DNA of 64,000 nucleotides from an uncultured Bacteroidales bacterium. Lineage in GTDB: Bacteria > Bacteroidota > Bacteroidia > Bacteroidales > UBA932. The stretch is from assembly GCA_905234795.1 (NCBI GenBank), contig CAJOIQ010000001.1, positions 62,001 to 126,000 of the forward strand, read 5' to 3'. The position numbers and the translations under genes were made by a program. The notes beneath the pieces were generated by a model. It did not search any database, had not been told where the DNA came from, and was given only the letters and a program-made list of their open reading frames with translations. Below, piece by piece: positions 44,204 through 52,922 of the stretch (position 1 is its first letter; each line of letters begins with the position of its first letter).

Positions 44204-44714
44204 ATGAAAAAAGCAGCCTTCCTGTTTAGCCGCCCTGGCCATCCTCTCCTGCGGAGAAACGTTCCGCCGGGCCGGAATGCCCTGGTGGCCGTTTGTCCTG
44301 GCCGCTGTCCTGGCAGTGGGTGCGGTACTGCTTCTTGCGCGCAAGAAACCTGCCCCGGTGGCCGCCACGGATACCCCCTCGGCCGCCCCTGAGGACCTGA
44401 TGACCCGCCTGACAGCGTTGATGGAGAAGGAGGAATACTTCCGCCGCAAGGACGCCCGTCTGTCCGATGTTGCCGCCCGGCTGGGCACCAACACCACTTA
44501 TATATCGGCCATGGTAAACGGCACCACCGGCACAAACTTCCCCTCCTTCCTCAACGGTTATCGTATCCGCTATGCCCAGCAGATCATGCGCGAACATCCG
44601 GACATGCCGCTGCATATGGTGGCCGAAGAGTCGGGCTTCCCCAACGAGACCACCTTCCTCCGCAACTTCAAGGCCCAGACCGGCCTCACGCCCAGCGAGT
44701 GGAAGAGGGGCTAA
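44204..44714 (+). pseudogene. Membrane-anchored AraC-type regulator with frameshift and probable internal deletion
   Basis: The C-terminal 100 residues are an AraC-family helix-turn-helix pair (ARLGTNTTYISAMVNGTTG, MVAEESGFPNETTFLRNFKAQTG). Before it lies one transmembrane helix (WWPFVLAAVLAVGAVLLLA). The ATG at 44204 starts MKKAAFL, but the frame that continues to the HTH reads LAALAILSCGETFRRAGM. Removing one T from TTT at 44225-44227 would join them as a lipoprotein-like signal followed by the helix. Homologues of this architecture carry a long TPR region between signal and helix; here only about eight residues remain. The open frame can start internally at 44277 (145 residues). Confidence 0.7.
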
Positions 44715-44731
44715 TTCGGCGTTTTTTTCTT

Positions 44732-44739
44732 ATATTTGT
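44732..44739 (+). promoter_or_regulatory. -7 promoter element of galM
   Basis: TATATTTG lies 20 bases before the ATG at 44760. Confidence 0.55.
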
Positions 44740-44759
44740 AAGAAATAACGCATAAAACC

Positions 44760-45803
44760 ATGGCCATCAGCAAAGAACTCTGGGGCAAAGCGCCCGACGG
44801 AAAAGAAATCTTCCTCTATACCCTCAAGAACGCCTCCGGCGCATATGTGCAGCTGTGCAGCGTGGGGGCCGGCATCGTGTCTATCGTGGTCCCCGACAAG
44901 CAGGGCAAACTCTCCGACGTTGTCATCGGCTACAAGAAGGCCGAAGACTACTTTGCCGACGGCCCCTGCTCCGGCAAGATTCCCGGCCGGTATGCCAACC
45001 GCATTGCCAAGGGCAAGTTCACGCTGGACGGCGTGGAATACACGCTTCCCGTGAACAACGGCCCCAACCACCTGCACGGCGGCCCCGACGGCTTCCAGAA
45101 CCAGGTTTGGGACAGCCGCATCCAGGGAGATGCCGTAGAGTTCATGTACTTTTCGCAGGACGGTGAGGCCGGCTATCCCGGCAACCTGAAGGTGGTGGCC
45201 CACTACACCTGGGGAGAAGACAATTCCCTGAAGCTGATTATGACGGCCGAAACCGACAAACCCACGGTCCTCAATCTTACCAACCACGTCTACTTCAACC
45301 TGGACGGCGAGGCCGCCGGATCAGTGCTGAACCATCGGCTGGAGCTGAACGCCTCCCAGTGGCTGCCCACGGACGAAACCCTCATCCCGCTGGGCGCTCC
45401 TGAGGATGTGGCCGGCACGCCCATGGACTTTGTGGAGGCCAAGCCTATCGGCCAGGATATCCAGGCCGATTTCCCGGCGCTCAAATACGGAAAAGGCTAC
45501 GACAACTGCTATCTCATCGACGGCGCCATGCCTGGCCAGCTCACTCCGTGCGCCGATCTCTGGGCGGCGAAGAGCGGCCGTCATATGGAAGTGCTCACCA
45601 CCCAGCCCGCCGTGCAAATCTACACCGGCAACTGGCTCAAGGGCTGCCCTATGGGCAAAACCCGCGCTTACGAAGACTACGACGCCGTGGCCATCGAATG
45701 CCAGCACGCGCCGGACTCCCCCAACAATCCCGACTATCCTTCCACTGTGTTAAGGCCCGGGGAAGTCTACAAAGAAGCGATTATCTGGGCGTTTGACGCT
45801 TAA
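44760..45803 (+). CDS. galM: Aldose 1-epimerase (galactose mutarotase)
   Basis: This 347-residue cytosolic-type enzyme (no signal peptide) interconverts alpha and beta anomers of galactose/glucose. Family motifs are SGKIPGRYANRIAKGKF, NGPNHLHGGPDGF with the first His, TNHVYFNLDGE with the catalytic His, and the Glu region ECQHAPDSPNNPDYPSTVLRPGE. It lies about 9 kb from galK and on the other strand, so the two galactose genes are not one operon here. It converges on an NSS transporter gene with two bases between. Confidence 0.95.
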   Translation: MAISKELWGKAPDGKEIFLYTLKNASGAYVQLCSVGAGIVSIVVPDKQGKLSDVVIGYKKAEDYFADGPCSGKIPGRYANRIAKGKFTLDGVEYTLPVNNGPNHLHGGPDGFQNQVWDSRIQGDAVEFMYFSQDGEAGYPGNLKVVAHYTWGEDNSLKLIMTAETDKPTVLNLTNHVYFNLDGEAAGSVLNHRLELNASQWLPTDETLIPLGAPEDVAGTPMDFVEAKPIGQDIQADFPALKYGKGYDNCYLIDGAMPGQLTPCADLWAAKSGRHMEVLTTQPAVQIYTGNWLKGCPMGKTRAYEDYDAVAIECQHAPDSPNNPDYPSTVLRPGEVYKEAIIWAFDA

Positions 45804-45805
45804 AG

Positions 45806-47161
45806 CTACATCAAAAGATTGGTGGCAAACACCACCAGGATGCCCACGGGGGCCACAAAGCGCATCAAGAAGTAAACCACGCCGAACAGGCGCACGTTCA
45901 CCGTGCCGCCATTGGTGAATTCGTCCCGCACATCGGCTTTGGACAATTTCCAACCCACGAAGAGGGTGAAGACCAGGCCGCCCAAAGGCAGCAGCCAGTC
46001 GGAGCACAGGCCGTCCAGGAAGTCGAAGAAGCTCAGACCCAGGACTTTGACATCGGCCAGGGGGCCGAAGGACAGGCTGCACAGGATACCCACCGCCCAG
46101 CACAGGAAAGCCAGCAGCAACGTGGCCCGACGCCGGGGCATGCCCTTTTCGTCGGCCAGGAACGTCACCCCCACTTCCAGCATGGAGATGGCCGATGTGA
46201 GCGCGGCGGCCAGAATGGCCACAAAGAATACGGCCGAAATGAGTGTGGTAACCACAGGCATCCCCTCTCCCATCTTGTGGAAGATGAAAGGCAATGTTTC
46301 AAACACCAGGCCGGGGCCGCCGCCGGGCTGGATTCCCGCGGCAAACACGGCCGGCATCACGGCAAAGGCGGCAATCAGGGCAAAGAGCAGGTCACTCACG
46401 GCCGTTCCCAGGCCGGAAACCAGCAGATTCTCCTCCTTCTTCACATAGGAAGAATAGGTGAGGATGGTGCCCACGCCCAGGGACAGCGAGAAAAACGCCT
46501 GCCCAAGCGCCGCAGCACAGGCATCGGCCGTCAGGCGGGAAAAATCCGGCTTCACCAGATATTCCACGCCCTTGAAAGCCCCCGGAAGCGTGAGGGAATA
46601 CACCATGATTACCAGAATGAGCACAAACAGCAGCGGCATGGCCACCTTGGAGAACTTCTCGATCCCCTTTTTTACCCCGCCCAGCACAATGCCGGTAACC
46701 ATGGCCATAAAGGCCGTATGCGTGAGCACCGGTTGCCAGGGAGAGGAAATGAAATGGCCGAAAAAGCCGGGAATTTCCTCGGCCGGAACGTCTGTAAAGC
46801 TGAAGGAGAGGGACTTAAACAGGTATTCCACACTCCAGCCGCCAACCACGGAATAATAGCTCAGCAACAACAGCGGAGAAATCACCGTGAGCAGGCCCAC
46901 CCAGTGCCAGTGTGTGCCGGGGGCCAGTTTTTTCATGGCGCCGTAGGTATCGGAGCGGGCACGCCGGCCGATGATGGACTCGGCATAAAAGATGGGAAGC
47001 ACCAGGATAAGGCTGGCGGCGATATACACCAGGATGAAGGCCGCACCGCCGTTCTCCCCCAGGATATAGGGGAAGCGCCAGATATTGCCCAGGCCCACGG
47101 CGCTGCCCGCCATGGCCGCAATCACCGCAAACCGGCTGCCGAAGTGTTCCCGCTGACTCAT
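45806..47161 (-). CDS. Sodium-dependent NSS/SNF-family transporter (second of a tandem pair)
   Basis: This 451-residue membrane protein has about twelve transmembrane helices and the family signature near the N-terminus, SAVGLGNIWRFPYILGENGGAAF, which forms the sodium and substrate site of LeuT-like carriers. Other markers are TYSSYVKKEENLL and the late SISMLEVGVTFLAD. The family imports amino acids or related amines with Na+; the substrate cannot be read from sequence. Its start overlaps the stop of its paralogue by four bases, so the two are cotranscribed. Confidence 0.93.
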   Translation of the reverse strand: MSQREHFGSRFAVIAAMAGSAVGLGNIWRFPYILGENGGAAFILVYIAASLILVLPIFYAESIIGRRARSDTYGAMKKLAPGTHWHWVGLLTVISPLLLLSYYSVVGGWSVEYLFKSLSFSFTDVPAEEIPGFFGHFISSPWQPVLTHTAFMAMVTGIVLGGVKKGIEKFSKVAMPLLFVLILVIMVYSLTLPGAFKGVEYLVKPDFSRLTADACAAALGQAFFSLSLGVGTILTYSSYVKKEENLLVSGLGTAVSDLLFALIAAFAVMPAVFAAGIQPGGGPGLVFETLPFIFHKMGEGMPVVTTLISAVFFVAILAAALTSAISMLEVGVTFLADEKGMPRRRATLLLAFLCWAVGILCSLSFGPLADVKVLGLSFFDFLDGLCSDWLLPLGGLVFTLFVGWKLSKADVRDEFTNGGTVNVRLFGVVYFLMRFVAPVGILVVFATNLLM

Positions 47162-48519
47162 AGGATGGAGGACAGAACAAGGATAAGGATGCCCACCGGG
47201 GCGACATAGCGGATGAGGAAGCGCACCACCGGATACAGTTTCACATTGGCGCCCAGGGTGCCGTTGTTGGTGAGTTCCTTAAAGAGTTCCTGTCCGGGCA
47301 GCACCCAGCCCACCAGAATCACCACAATGAGGCCGCCCAGCACCAGCAGGATGTTGGAGGCAAAACTGTCGGCAAAATCAAACAGGCCCAGCCCGGCAAT
47401 GTGCACATCGGCCAACGGGCCGAAGGACAGGCTGCACAGGCCGCCAAAGAGCCCGCAGCCCACAAACAGCAGCACGCAGGCGCCCACGCGGCTGAATCCC
47501 TTGGTCTCCGTGAGGTACGCCACGCCCACCTCCACCAGCGAGATGGACGACGTGAGGGCGGCGATGAGGATGGCCAGGAAAAACAGGATGGACACCACGG
47601 CGCTGATGACGGGAGTATTCTGGCCGATGCTGGAGAAGATAAAGGGCAGGGTGTCAAAAATGAGCGTAGGACCGCTTCCGGGCTCGATTCCGGCGGCAAA
47701 AACCGCAGGAAGGATGGCAAAGCCGGCCAGGATGGCGAACAGGAGGTCGCTCACGGAAGAGCCCATGCCGGCCACCATCAGGTTCTCCTCCTTGCTCACG
47801 TAGGAAGAATAGGTGATGACGATACCCATACCCAGGGACAGCGAATAGAACGACTGCCCCAGCGCCGATATAAACGTATGGACCGTCACCTTGGAAAAGT
47901 CCGGTTTCAGCAGGTATTCCACGCCCTTGGCCGATCCCGGCAGGGTGAGGGAATAGACGGCGATGAGCACGATGATGACAAACAGCGTGGGAATGCTCCA
48001 CTTGCTGAATTTCTCAATGCCGGACTTTACGCCCAGGGCAACCACGCCCAAGGTAACGGCCAGGAAGGCCAGGTGAAAAAACAGCGGAGCAAAAGGCTTG
48101 GAAATGAATGTGCCGAAACTGCCGGTTACATCGGCCGGCGCCGTGTGGATAAAGTCCAGCCGGACGGCCTGTACCAGGTACTCCAGCGACCATCCGCCCA
48201 CCACGGAATAGTAGGAGACAATCCACAGGGGGGTGAACACCATCAGCAGGCCCGGGAGATGGCCCCACCGCCCCTTGACCAGCGAGCTCACCGCCACGCG
48301 GCAATTGGCTCCGGAGCTGCGCCCCAGGACGCTTTCGGCCAGGAAGATGGGCAGGGACAGCAGCAGCGTGAAAACAATATAGATGACGATGAAAGCCGCG
48401 CCGCCGTTCTCTCCCACCAGGTAGGGGAAACGCCAGATGTTGCCCAGACCGATGGCCGATCCGGCCAACGCCGCAATCACAGCCATCCGGCTGCCAAATT
48501 TTTCCCGTGCGGTGTGCAT
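47158..48519 (-). CDS. Sodium-dependent NSS/SNF-family transporter (first of a tandem pair)
   Basis: The protein has 453 residues with the same architecture as the next gene: SAIGLGNIWRFPYLVGENGGAAF, TYSSYVSKEENLMV and SISLVEVGVAYLTE. The two proteins are similar along their full length, pointing to tandem duplication. Differences cluster in extracellular loops and helices around the central cavity, so different amino-acid preferences are possible (inference). A TACCTTTG box lies 21 bases upstream of its ATG, back to back with the thyA promoter. Confidence 0.93.
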   Translation of the reverse strand: MHTAREKFGSRMAVIAALAGSAIGLGNIWRFPYLVGENGGAAFIVIYIVFTLLLSLPIFLAESVLGRSSGANCRVAVSSLVKGRWGHLPGLLMVFTPLWIVSYYSVVGGWSLEYLVQAVRLDFIHTAPADVTGSFGTFISKPFAPLFFHLAFLAVTLGVVALGVKSGIEKFSKWSIPTLFVIIVLIAVYSLTLPGSAKGVEYLLKPDFSKVTVHTFISALGQSFYSLSLGMGIVITYSSYVSKEENLMVAGMGSSVSDLLFAILAGFAILPAVFAAGIEPGSGPTLIFDTLPFIFSSIGQNTPVISAVVSILFFLAILIAALTSSISLVEVGVAYLTETKGFSRVGACVLLFVGCGLFGGLCSLSFGPLADVHIAGLGLFDFADSFASNILLVLGGLIVVILVGWVLPGQELFKELTNNGTLGANVKLYPVVRFLIRYVAPVGILILVLSSIL

Positions 48520-48540
48520 GTCGTTTGTTTATTATCTTTA

Positions 48541-48548
48541 CAAAGGTA
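48541..48548 (-). promoter_or_regulatory. -7 promoter element of the NSS transporter operon
   Basis: The coding strand reads TACCTTTG, 21 bases before the ATG at 48519. Confidence 0.5.
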
Positions 48549-48570
48549 ATGAATTCTTGAAATAATATCG

Positions 48571-48578
48571 TAAATTTG
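48571..48578 (+). promoter_or_regulatory. -7 promoter element of thyA-folA
   Basis: TAAATTTG lies six bases before the ATG at 48585, so the leader is minimal or absent. Confidence 0.55.
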
Positions 48579-48584
48579 TGTCCT

Positions 48585-49379
48585 ATGCAACAGTACTTAG
48601 ACCTGCTCAAACATATCCGCACCAACGGGGTGATGAAAGAGGACCGAACCGGAACGGGCACGCAGAGCGTGTTCGGCTACCAGATGCGCTTCAACCTGGC
48701 CGACGGCTTCCCGCTGCTCACCACCAAAAAAGTGCATTTGAAATCCATCATTTATGAGCTCTTGTGGTTCATTGCCGGCGACACCAACGTGAAGTTCCTG
48801 CAGGACCACGGCGTGAGCATTTGGGACGAATGGGCCGATGAAAACGGCAACCTGGGCCCGGTCTACGGTCACCAGTGGCGTTCCTGGCAGGCCACCGACG
48901 GCCGCGTCATAGACCAGCTGTCGCAAGTGGTGGATATGATCAAGAATAATCCGGACTCCCGGCGCATGCTGGTGAGCGCCTGGAATCCCGCCGATGTGGA
49001 GAAGATGGCCCTGCCCCCCTGCCACTGCCTGTTCCAGTTTTATGTGGCCGACGGCAAACTCTCCTGCCAGCTGTACCAGCGCAGCGCCGACGTTTTCCTG
49101 GGCGTGCCCTTCAATATCGCTTCCTATGCACTCCTCACCCTGATGATTGCCCAGGTGTGCGGCCTGCAGCCCGGGGAGTTCGTGCACACCACCGGAGACA
49201 CGCACATTTACCGGAACCATTTCGAGCAGGTTGCCCTGCAGCTCTCGCGTGAGCCGCGCCCCCTGCCCGTGATGAAACTAAATCCGGACGTCAAGTCCAT
49301 CTTCGACTTCAAATACGAAGACTTCACCCTGGAAGGCTACGACCCGTGGCCGGCCATCAAAGCACCCGTTGCAGTATAA
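48585..49379 (+). CDS. thyA: Thymidylate synthase
   Basis: This 264-residue enzyme methylates dUMP to dTMP using methylene-tetrahydrofolate, which it turns into dihydrofolate. The start [15 protein letters not shown] matches the family length. Landmarks are [17 protein letters not shown], the [15 protein letters not shown] [10 protein letters not shown], the active-site Cys in [13 protein letters not shown], and [19 protein letters not shown]. The following gene encodes dihydrofolate reductase, which regenerates the cofactor; only one base separates them. Confidence 0.97.
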   Translation: MQQYLDLLKHIRTNGVMKEDRTGTGTQSVFGYQMRFNLADGFPLLTTKKVHLKSIIYELLWFIAGDTNVKFLQDHGVSIWDEWADENGNLGPVYGHQWRSWQATDGRVIDQLSQVVDMIKNNPDSRRMLVSAWNPADVEKMALPPCHCLFQFYVADGKLSCQLYQRSADVFLGVPFNIASYALLTLMIAQVCGLQPGEFVHTTGDTHIYRNHFEQVALQLSREPRPLPVMKLNPDVKSIFDFKYEDFTLEGYDPWPAIKAPVAV

Positions 49380-49380
49380 T

Positions 49381-49875
49381 ATGGAAAAATGTCTCATCGT
49401 AGCCGTCGCCGACAACTGGGGCATCGGCATGAATAACCAGCTTCCGTGGCACATCGCGGAAGATCTGAAGTATTTTAAGGCCACCACGCGGGGATTCCCC
49501 GTGATTATGGGCCGCACCACCTACTTCTCCCTGCCTTTCCGCCCGCTGCCGGGCCGTAAAAACATCGTCCTCAACCTGGGCGGTGAGGACATTCCGGAAG
49601 TGACGTGTGTCTATTCCTTTGAGGAAGCCTATGCCCAGGCTGCCGCCACCGGCGCCGACAAATGCTTCGTGATGGGCGGTGCATCCGTGTACCGGGCCGC
49701 CATGCCGGATATGGACAAGCTCTATATCACCCACGTGCATACGGTGCTGGACCATGCCGATGTCTTCTTCCCGGAGATTGATCCCGCCGTCTGGGAGCGC
49801 GAAAGCACCTCCGAGACGCACGTGGACCCGGAAACCGGCTACTCTTTTGAATTTGTGGTGTACCGCCGCCGCTAG
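49381..49875 (+). CDS. folA: Dihydrofolate reductase
   Basis: The 164-residue protein starts at the ATG at 49381, directly after the thyA stop. It reduces dihydrofolate with NADPH. Visible motifs are VAVADNWGIGMNNQLPWHIAEDLKYFK with the catalytic acidic residue, VIMGRTTYFSLPFRPLPGRKNIV and the cofactor loop VMGGASVYRAAMP. The thyA-folA pair is a classical functional operon. Its stop overlaps that of the convergent large metallopeptidase-like gene by four bases. Confidence 0.96.
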   Translation: MEKCLIVAVADNWGIGMNNQLPWHIAEDLKYFKATTRGFPVIMGRTTYFSLPFRPLPGRKNIVLNLGGEDIPEVTCVYSFEEAYAQAAATGADKCFVMGGASVYRAAMPDMDKLYITHVHTVLDHADVFFPEIDPAVWERESTSETHVDPETGYSFEFVVYRRR

Positions 49876-52800
49876 AAATCCACCCCGAAAATCAGCGATA
49901 CGGACCAGGGCTTTTCCTGTTCCAGGTAAGGGTACAGCGTGCCTCCCAGATAGGATACGGAAACGCCGATGGAGGCGTCGAAGGGAAGGAAGAGCAGCCT
50001 TGCCAGGGAGGCCGATACATCGGCGCCTACACTCCACAGGTTATAGGTCTGGGAGAAGTGGGAATAGTCGGCGTGCGGGGTTACCAGGAAATTCTTGATA
50101 TAGGCCACGCCGGGGATGGAAATCTCTCCCACATAGACGGGGATGGCATAATCGGCCGTCACTTTCCACTGCTTCGGGAAGAACTGAGCCACCAGGGAAG
50201 AGGCGTCGGCCTCGAATCCGCGCGGCAGGGTGTTGGCGTACAGCTCTCCCAGAATGCCGGAACCGCCGGATTGGACCATGGCCGTCCACCGGAGCCCCTG
50301 TGTTCGGGTAATGCCGGGAAGGTATCCGTAGGCATATCCGTACACATTGGGAGAGAAGAATTTGCTCAGTCCGGGACGGAAACTCACGCCGCCTTCGAGG
50401 CCGATACCCCAGCGGGGATACGTCTGGGAGTCGGCCCGCGGCGCCATGAAATAGGCCCGTACAGAGCCCGTCAGACGCTGGGTCACAGGGCCCTGCAGGT
50501 TGATTTCCTGGGGAGAAAGCCGATATCGGGCCGGCAGGTCCTTCAGGCGTCCGGGGATAGTGTATTTCACGGTTTCCAGGGCAAAGCCGTTGTTGCTCAC
50601 GGCATAGCTGAGTTGCGGCGTGATGCCGAACAGCCGGCCGCCCCGGGAGAAAGACAGGGGGACGTAAGCGCGGAAGGAGGCCGATACCAGCGGCGCCGCC
50701 TGCCGGATGGAGGCCATCTGATAACTGAGACTTGAGCCGTCGGCCAGTTCCCGCACGTAGTATTGGCGGGTCCTCTGATCACCTATGTCTACGTTGGCCT
50801 CGAAAATGGGATACAGCCCTGTATATGTCAGCTTCAGATGGAAGGCGTTGCGCCAGGTGCCCTTCTGGTCCGGGTCCGGGTGGACGGCATAGCCCAGCAT
50901 GCCGGAGAAGGATCCCAGATTATTCTGGAAGTAGGCGCTTAGGCCCAGGGATGCGGTCTCGTAGGACAGGTCCATGCTGCCCTCCTTCACGGCGTCGTAA
51001 TTCACATACAGCGGCAGCCAGGAGTGGATGCGCAGGGGGTGCGCCAGTTTGGAATAGCGCCTGGGGGCGCTCACGGCCACTTCTTCGGCCAAATCGGGGG
51101 CTGCGCCCAGCGACAGTTCCTGCGCGGTAATCCGGTCGGCCACCGCATAATGGTGGACATCGGCATAGGCAACCTCCCGGGGTTGCAAATTGTTCAGTTC
51201 CGTGCGGAAGAGTGGTCTCCCTTCCAGGGTTTGTGACACATAATAGAGGTAGCCGTCCCCTTCCACGAAGTCGGTGGCCCCGTAACGGGAGTTGGTTACT
51301 TGCAGCAGTCGGCCGTCGGAGGGATAATAGCGATACAGCTCGTTCACCCCTGTGCGGTCGCTCACCCACTCCACATAATCGTCCCCGCTGCCCATATTCA
51401 CCACTTTCTGCCCGGACGGAGCCAACACGCAGGTCCATTTTCCCTCCGGTGAAAGCCGATAGATTCCATAGCCGCCGATGACTACCCCGCTCACATAGAT
51501 GTCTTCTCCCAGCCAGGCCTGTTCCGCGCCCTGGACGCCTTCCGGCAGGGAAACGCGACGGAGTACCCGGCCGTTACCGGCATCCAGCACCACCAGGTAA
51601 GAGCCCCCTTCCACGGGCATTTCCATCACCGCCAGGCGGTCTCCTTCCTCCGTGGGCTGAGGATTGTAATACCGGGTGTTCCGGGTAATCCTTTTCACCT
51701 TACCGGTGTTCAGGTCATAGTAACAGATGACGGACTGGCCGTCCAGGCCCCAGCGGGGGTGCTTCTGGGTCTCGGACCAGAAAACCCTGTTCTGGTTCTC
51801 GTTATAAAACAGGGAGGAGGTATGGGAGGCAAATGAACGGATCCTTTTCACCTCACCGTCCTTTACCAGCACCAGTTCTGTAGGGCGTAAATAACTCTCT
51901 CTCAGTACAAGCAGGCCGTCCGGAGTCCACTGCGGGGAGGCGTACTCCATGTCGTAGGCTTCGTCGGGCGTCACGGGTTCCGCTTCCATGAAGGGGCCGC
52001 GGGCTTCGGCATCGGCCTGCCACTCCTCATTAAAGCGGTCCAGGATATCCCGGAAGGAGTCTTTGAAAGACTTGCCGGAATACGTTTTTATAACTTTTTG
52101 GGTATTGTAGGGCGCCACATACCAGGGCTTTTTCCAGGAAAGGTCCAGGGCTTCCCGCAGTAGCTGGGGCTGGTTATACAGGGTTCTGGCGCCACCCAGG
52201 GTCACATAGCCCAGGGCGTAATGGTCCGGCGTATAATGTTTGAAGGAGCCGTAGCGCCACTTGTCCCAGCTGCGGAAATCCCCCTGGTCCAGGGCCACCC
52301 GGTAGAAATTCAGGAAATCGGCCGTTCGGGCGCGCGTCCCGCTCAGAAGGCCGGTCTCCCCCACAACGGCGTCTCCCTCGGCATAGGCCTGCTCAATGAA
52401 CAGTTGCCAGTAAACGGGGGCCCACATTTCTCCGGTTAGGATGGGAAGGACGCCCCGCATGCCAAACTGCAGCTGAGCCTGGTGACGGGGCTCATGGCTG
52501 GCCAGCTGCAGGTGCCAGGGAACGGGCTCGGAGCCATAGGCGTCGGGGTGGGTGTATAGGTCATAACGGCTTGGGGCCCAACCCACGGAACCGTTGGAAT
52601 ACAGGTAATGCGTATGCAGGATCACGGGCATCTTCCGGCGGAATCCCTCCCCGGGTGTCATGCCGCCCAAACTGCGCCCCAGCGGTACACGGAACTGCTC
52701 CAGGGAGCGGGCATAACCACGCGCCAGGGAATCGGCCCCCTCGGGGAAAATCAGCTGATAATGAGCCGTCTCCACACTGTTCCAACGGAGGCGTGCGGGC

Positions 52801-52883
52801 TCGTCCCCCACCAGGAAAAACTGGGCCCTGGCAGGAAGCATACACGCAGTGAGCAGGCAAAGGAGAAGGACGGTTTTACGCAT
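49872..52883 (-). CDS. Exported HEXXH-type peptidase-like protein with beta-propeller and barrel-like C-terminus
   Basis: The 1003-residue protein has a signal peptide (MRKTVLLLCLLTACMLPARAQ). The N-terminal domain contains ASHEPRH (HEXXH at 130-134) followed about 35 residues later by YAEGDAVVGE, the layout of gluzincin zinc peptidases. Residues about 290-600 look like a TolB-type propeller (repeated WTPDGLLVLRE, YDLNTGKVKRITRN, SPEGKWTCVL). The last 350 residues are beta-strand-rich (FHLKLTYTGLYPIFEANVDIG) and end SLIFGVDF, consistent with an outer-membrane barrel. The combination suggests an outer-membrane protease or assembly protein; the function is not established. Confidence 0.72.
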   Translation of the reverse strand: MRKTVLLLCLLTACMLPARAQFFLVGDEPARLRWNSVETAHYQLIFPEGADSLARGYARSLEQFRVPLGRSLGGMTPGEGFRRKMPVILHTHYLYSNGSVGWAPSRYDLYTHPDAYGSEPVPWHLQLASHEPRHQAQLQFGMRGVLPILTGEMWAPVYWQLFIEQAYAEGDAVVGETGLLSGTRARTADFLNFYRVALDQGDFRSWDKWRYGSFKHYTPDHYALGYVTLGGARTLYNQPQLLREALDLSWKKPWYVAPYNTQKVIKTYSGKSFKDSFRDILDRFNEEWQADAEARGPFMEAEPVTPDEAYDMEYASPQWTPDGLLVLRESYLRPTELVLVKDGEVKRIRSFASHTSSLFYNENQNRVFWSETQKHPRWGLDGQSVICYYDLNTGKVKRITRNTRYYNPQPTEEGDRLAVMEMPVEGGSYLVVLDAGNGRVLRRVSLPEGVQGAEQAWLGEDIYVSGVVIGGYGIYRLSPEGKWTCVLAPSGQKVVNMGSGDDYVEWVSDRTGVNELYRYYPSDGRLLQVTNSRYGATDFVEGDGYLYYVSQTLEGRPLFRTELNNLQPREVAYADVHHYAVADRITAQELSLGAAPDLAEEVAVSAPRRYSKLAHPLRIHSWLPLYVNYDAVKEGSMDLSYETASLGLSAYFQNNLGSFSGMLGYAVHPDPDQKGTWRNAFHLKLTYTGLYPIFEANVDIGDQRTRQYYVRELADGSSLSYQMASIRQAAPLVSASFRAYVPLSFSRGGRLFGITPQLSYAVSNNGFALETVKYTIPGRLKDLPARYRLSPQEINLQGPVTQRLTGSVRAYFMAPRADSQTYPRWGIGLEGGVSFRPGLSKFFSPNVYGYAYGYLPGITRTQGLRWTAMVQSGGSGILGELYANTLPRGFEADASSLVAQFFPKQWKVTADYAIPVYVGEISIPGVAYIKNFLVTPHADYSHFSQTYNLWSVGADVSASLARLLFLPFDASIGVSVSYLGGTLYPYLEQEKPWSVSLIFGVDF

Positions 52884-52900
52884 TTGTTACTGCATTTCCA

Positions 52901-52908
52901 CAAATTTA
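52901..52908 (-). promoter_or_regulatory. -7 promoter element of the large metallopeptidase-like gene
   Basis: The coding strand reads TAAATTTG, 17 bases before the ATG at 52883. Confidence 0.5.
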
Positions 52909-52911
52909 GCT

Positions 52912-52919
52912 TAATTTTG
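52912..52919 (+). promoter_or_regulatory. -7 promoter element of the thioredoxin-like lipoprotein gene
   Basis: TAATTTTG lies three bases before the ATG at 52923, so transcription should start at or within the start codon region (leaderless). Confidence 0.5.
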
Positions 52920-52922
52920 TAT

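Noticed and set aside
49369..49380. TTG start for folA, four codons upstream
   Set aside because: It overlaps the thyA end; the ATG at 49381, one base after the thyA stop, gives the standard DHFR N-terminus.
52608..52922. Upstream extension of the thioredoxin-like lipoprotein
   Set aside because: It is antisense to the 1003-residue gene and would bury the lipoprotein signal that begins at 52923.
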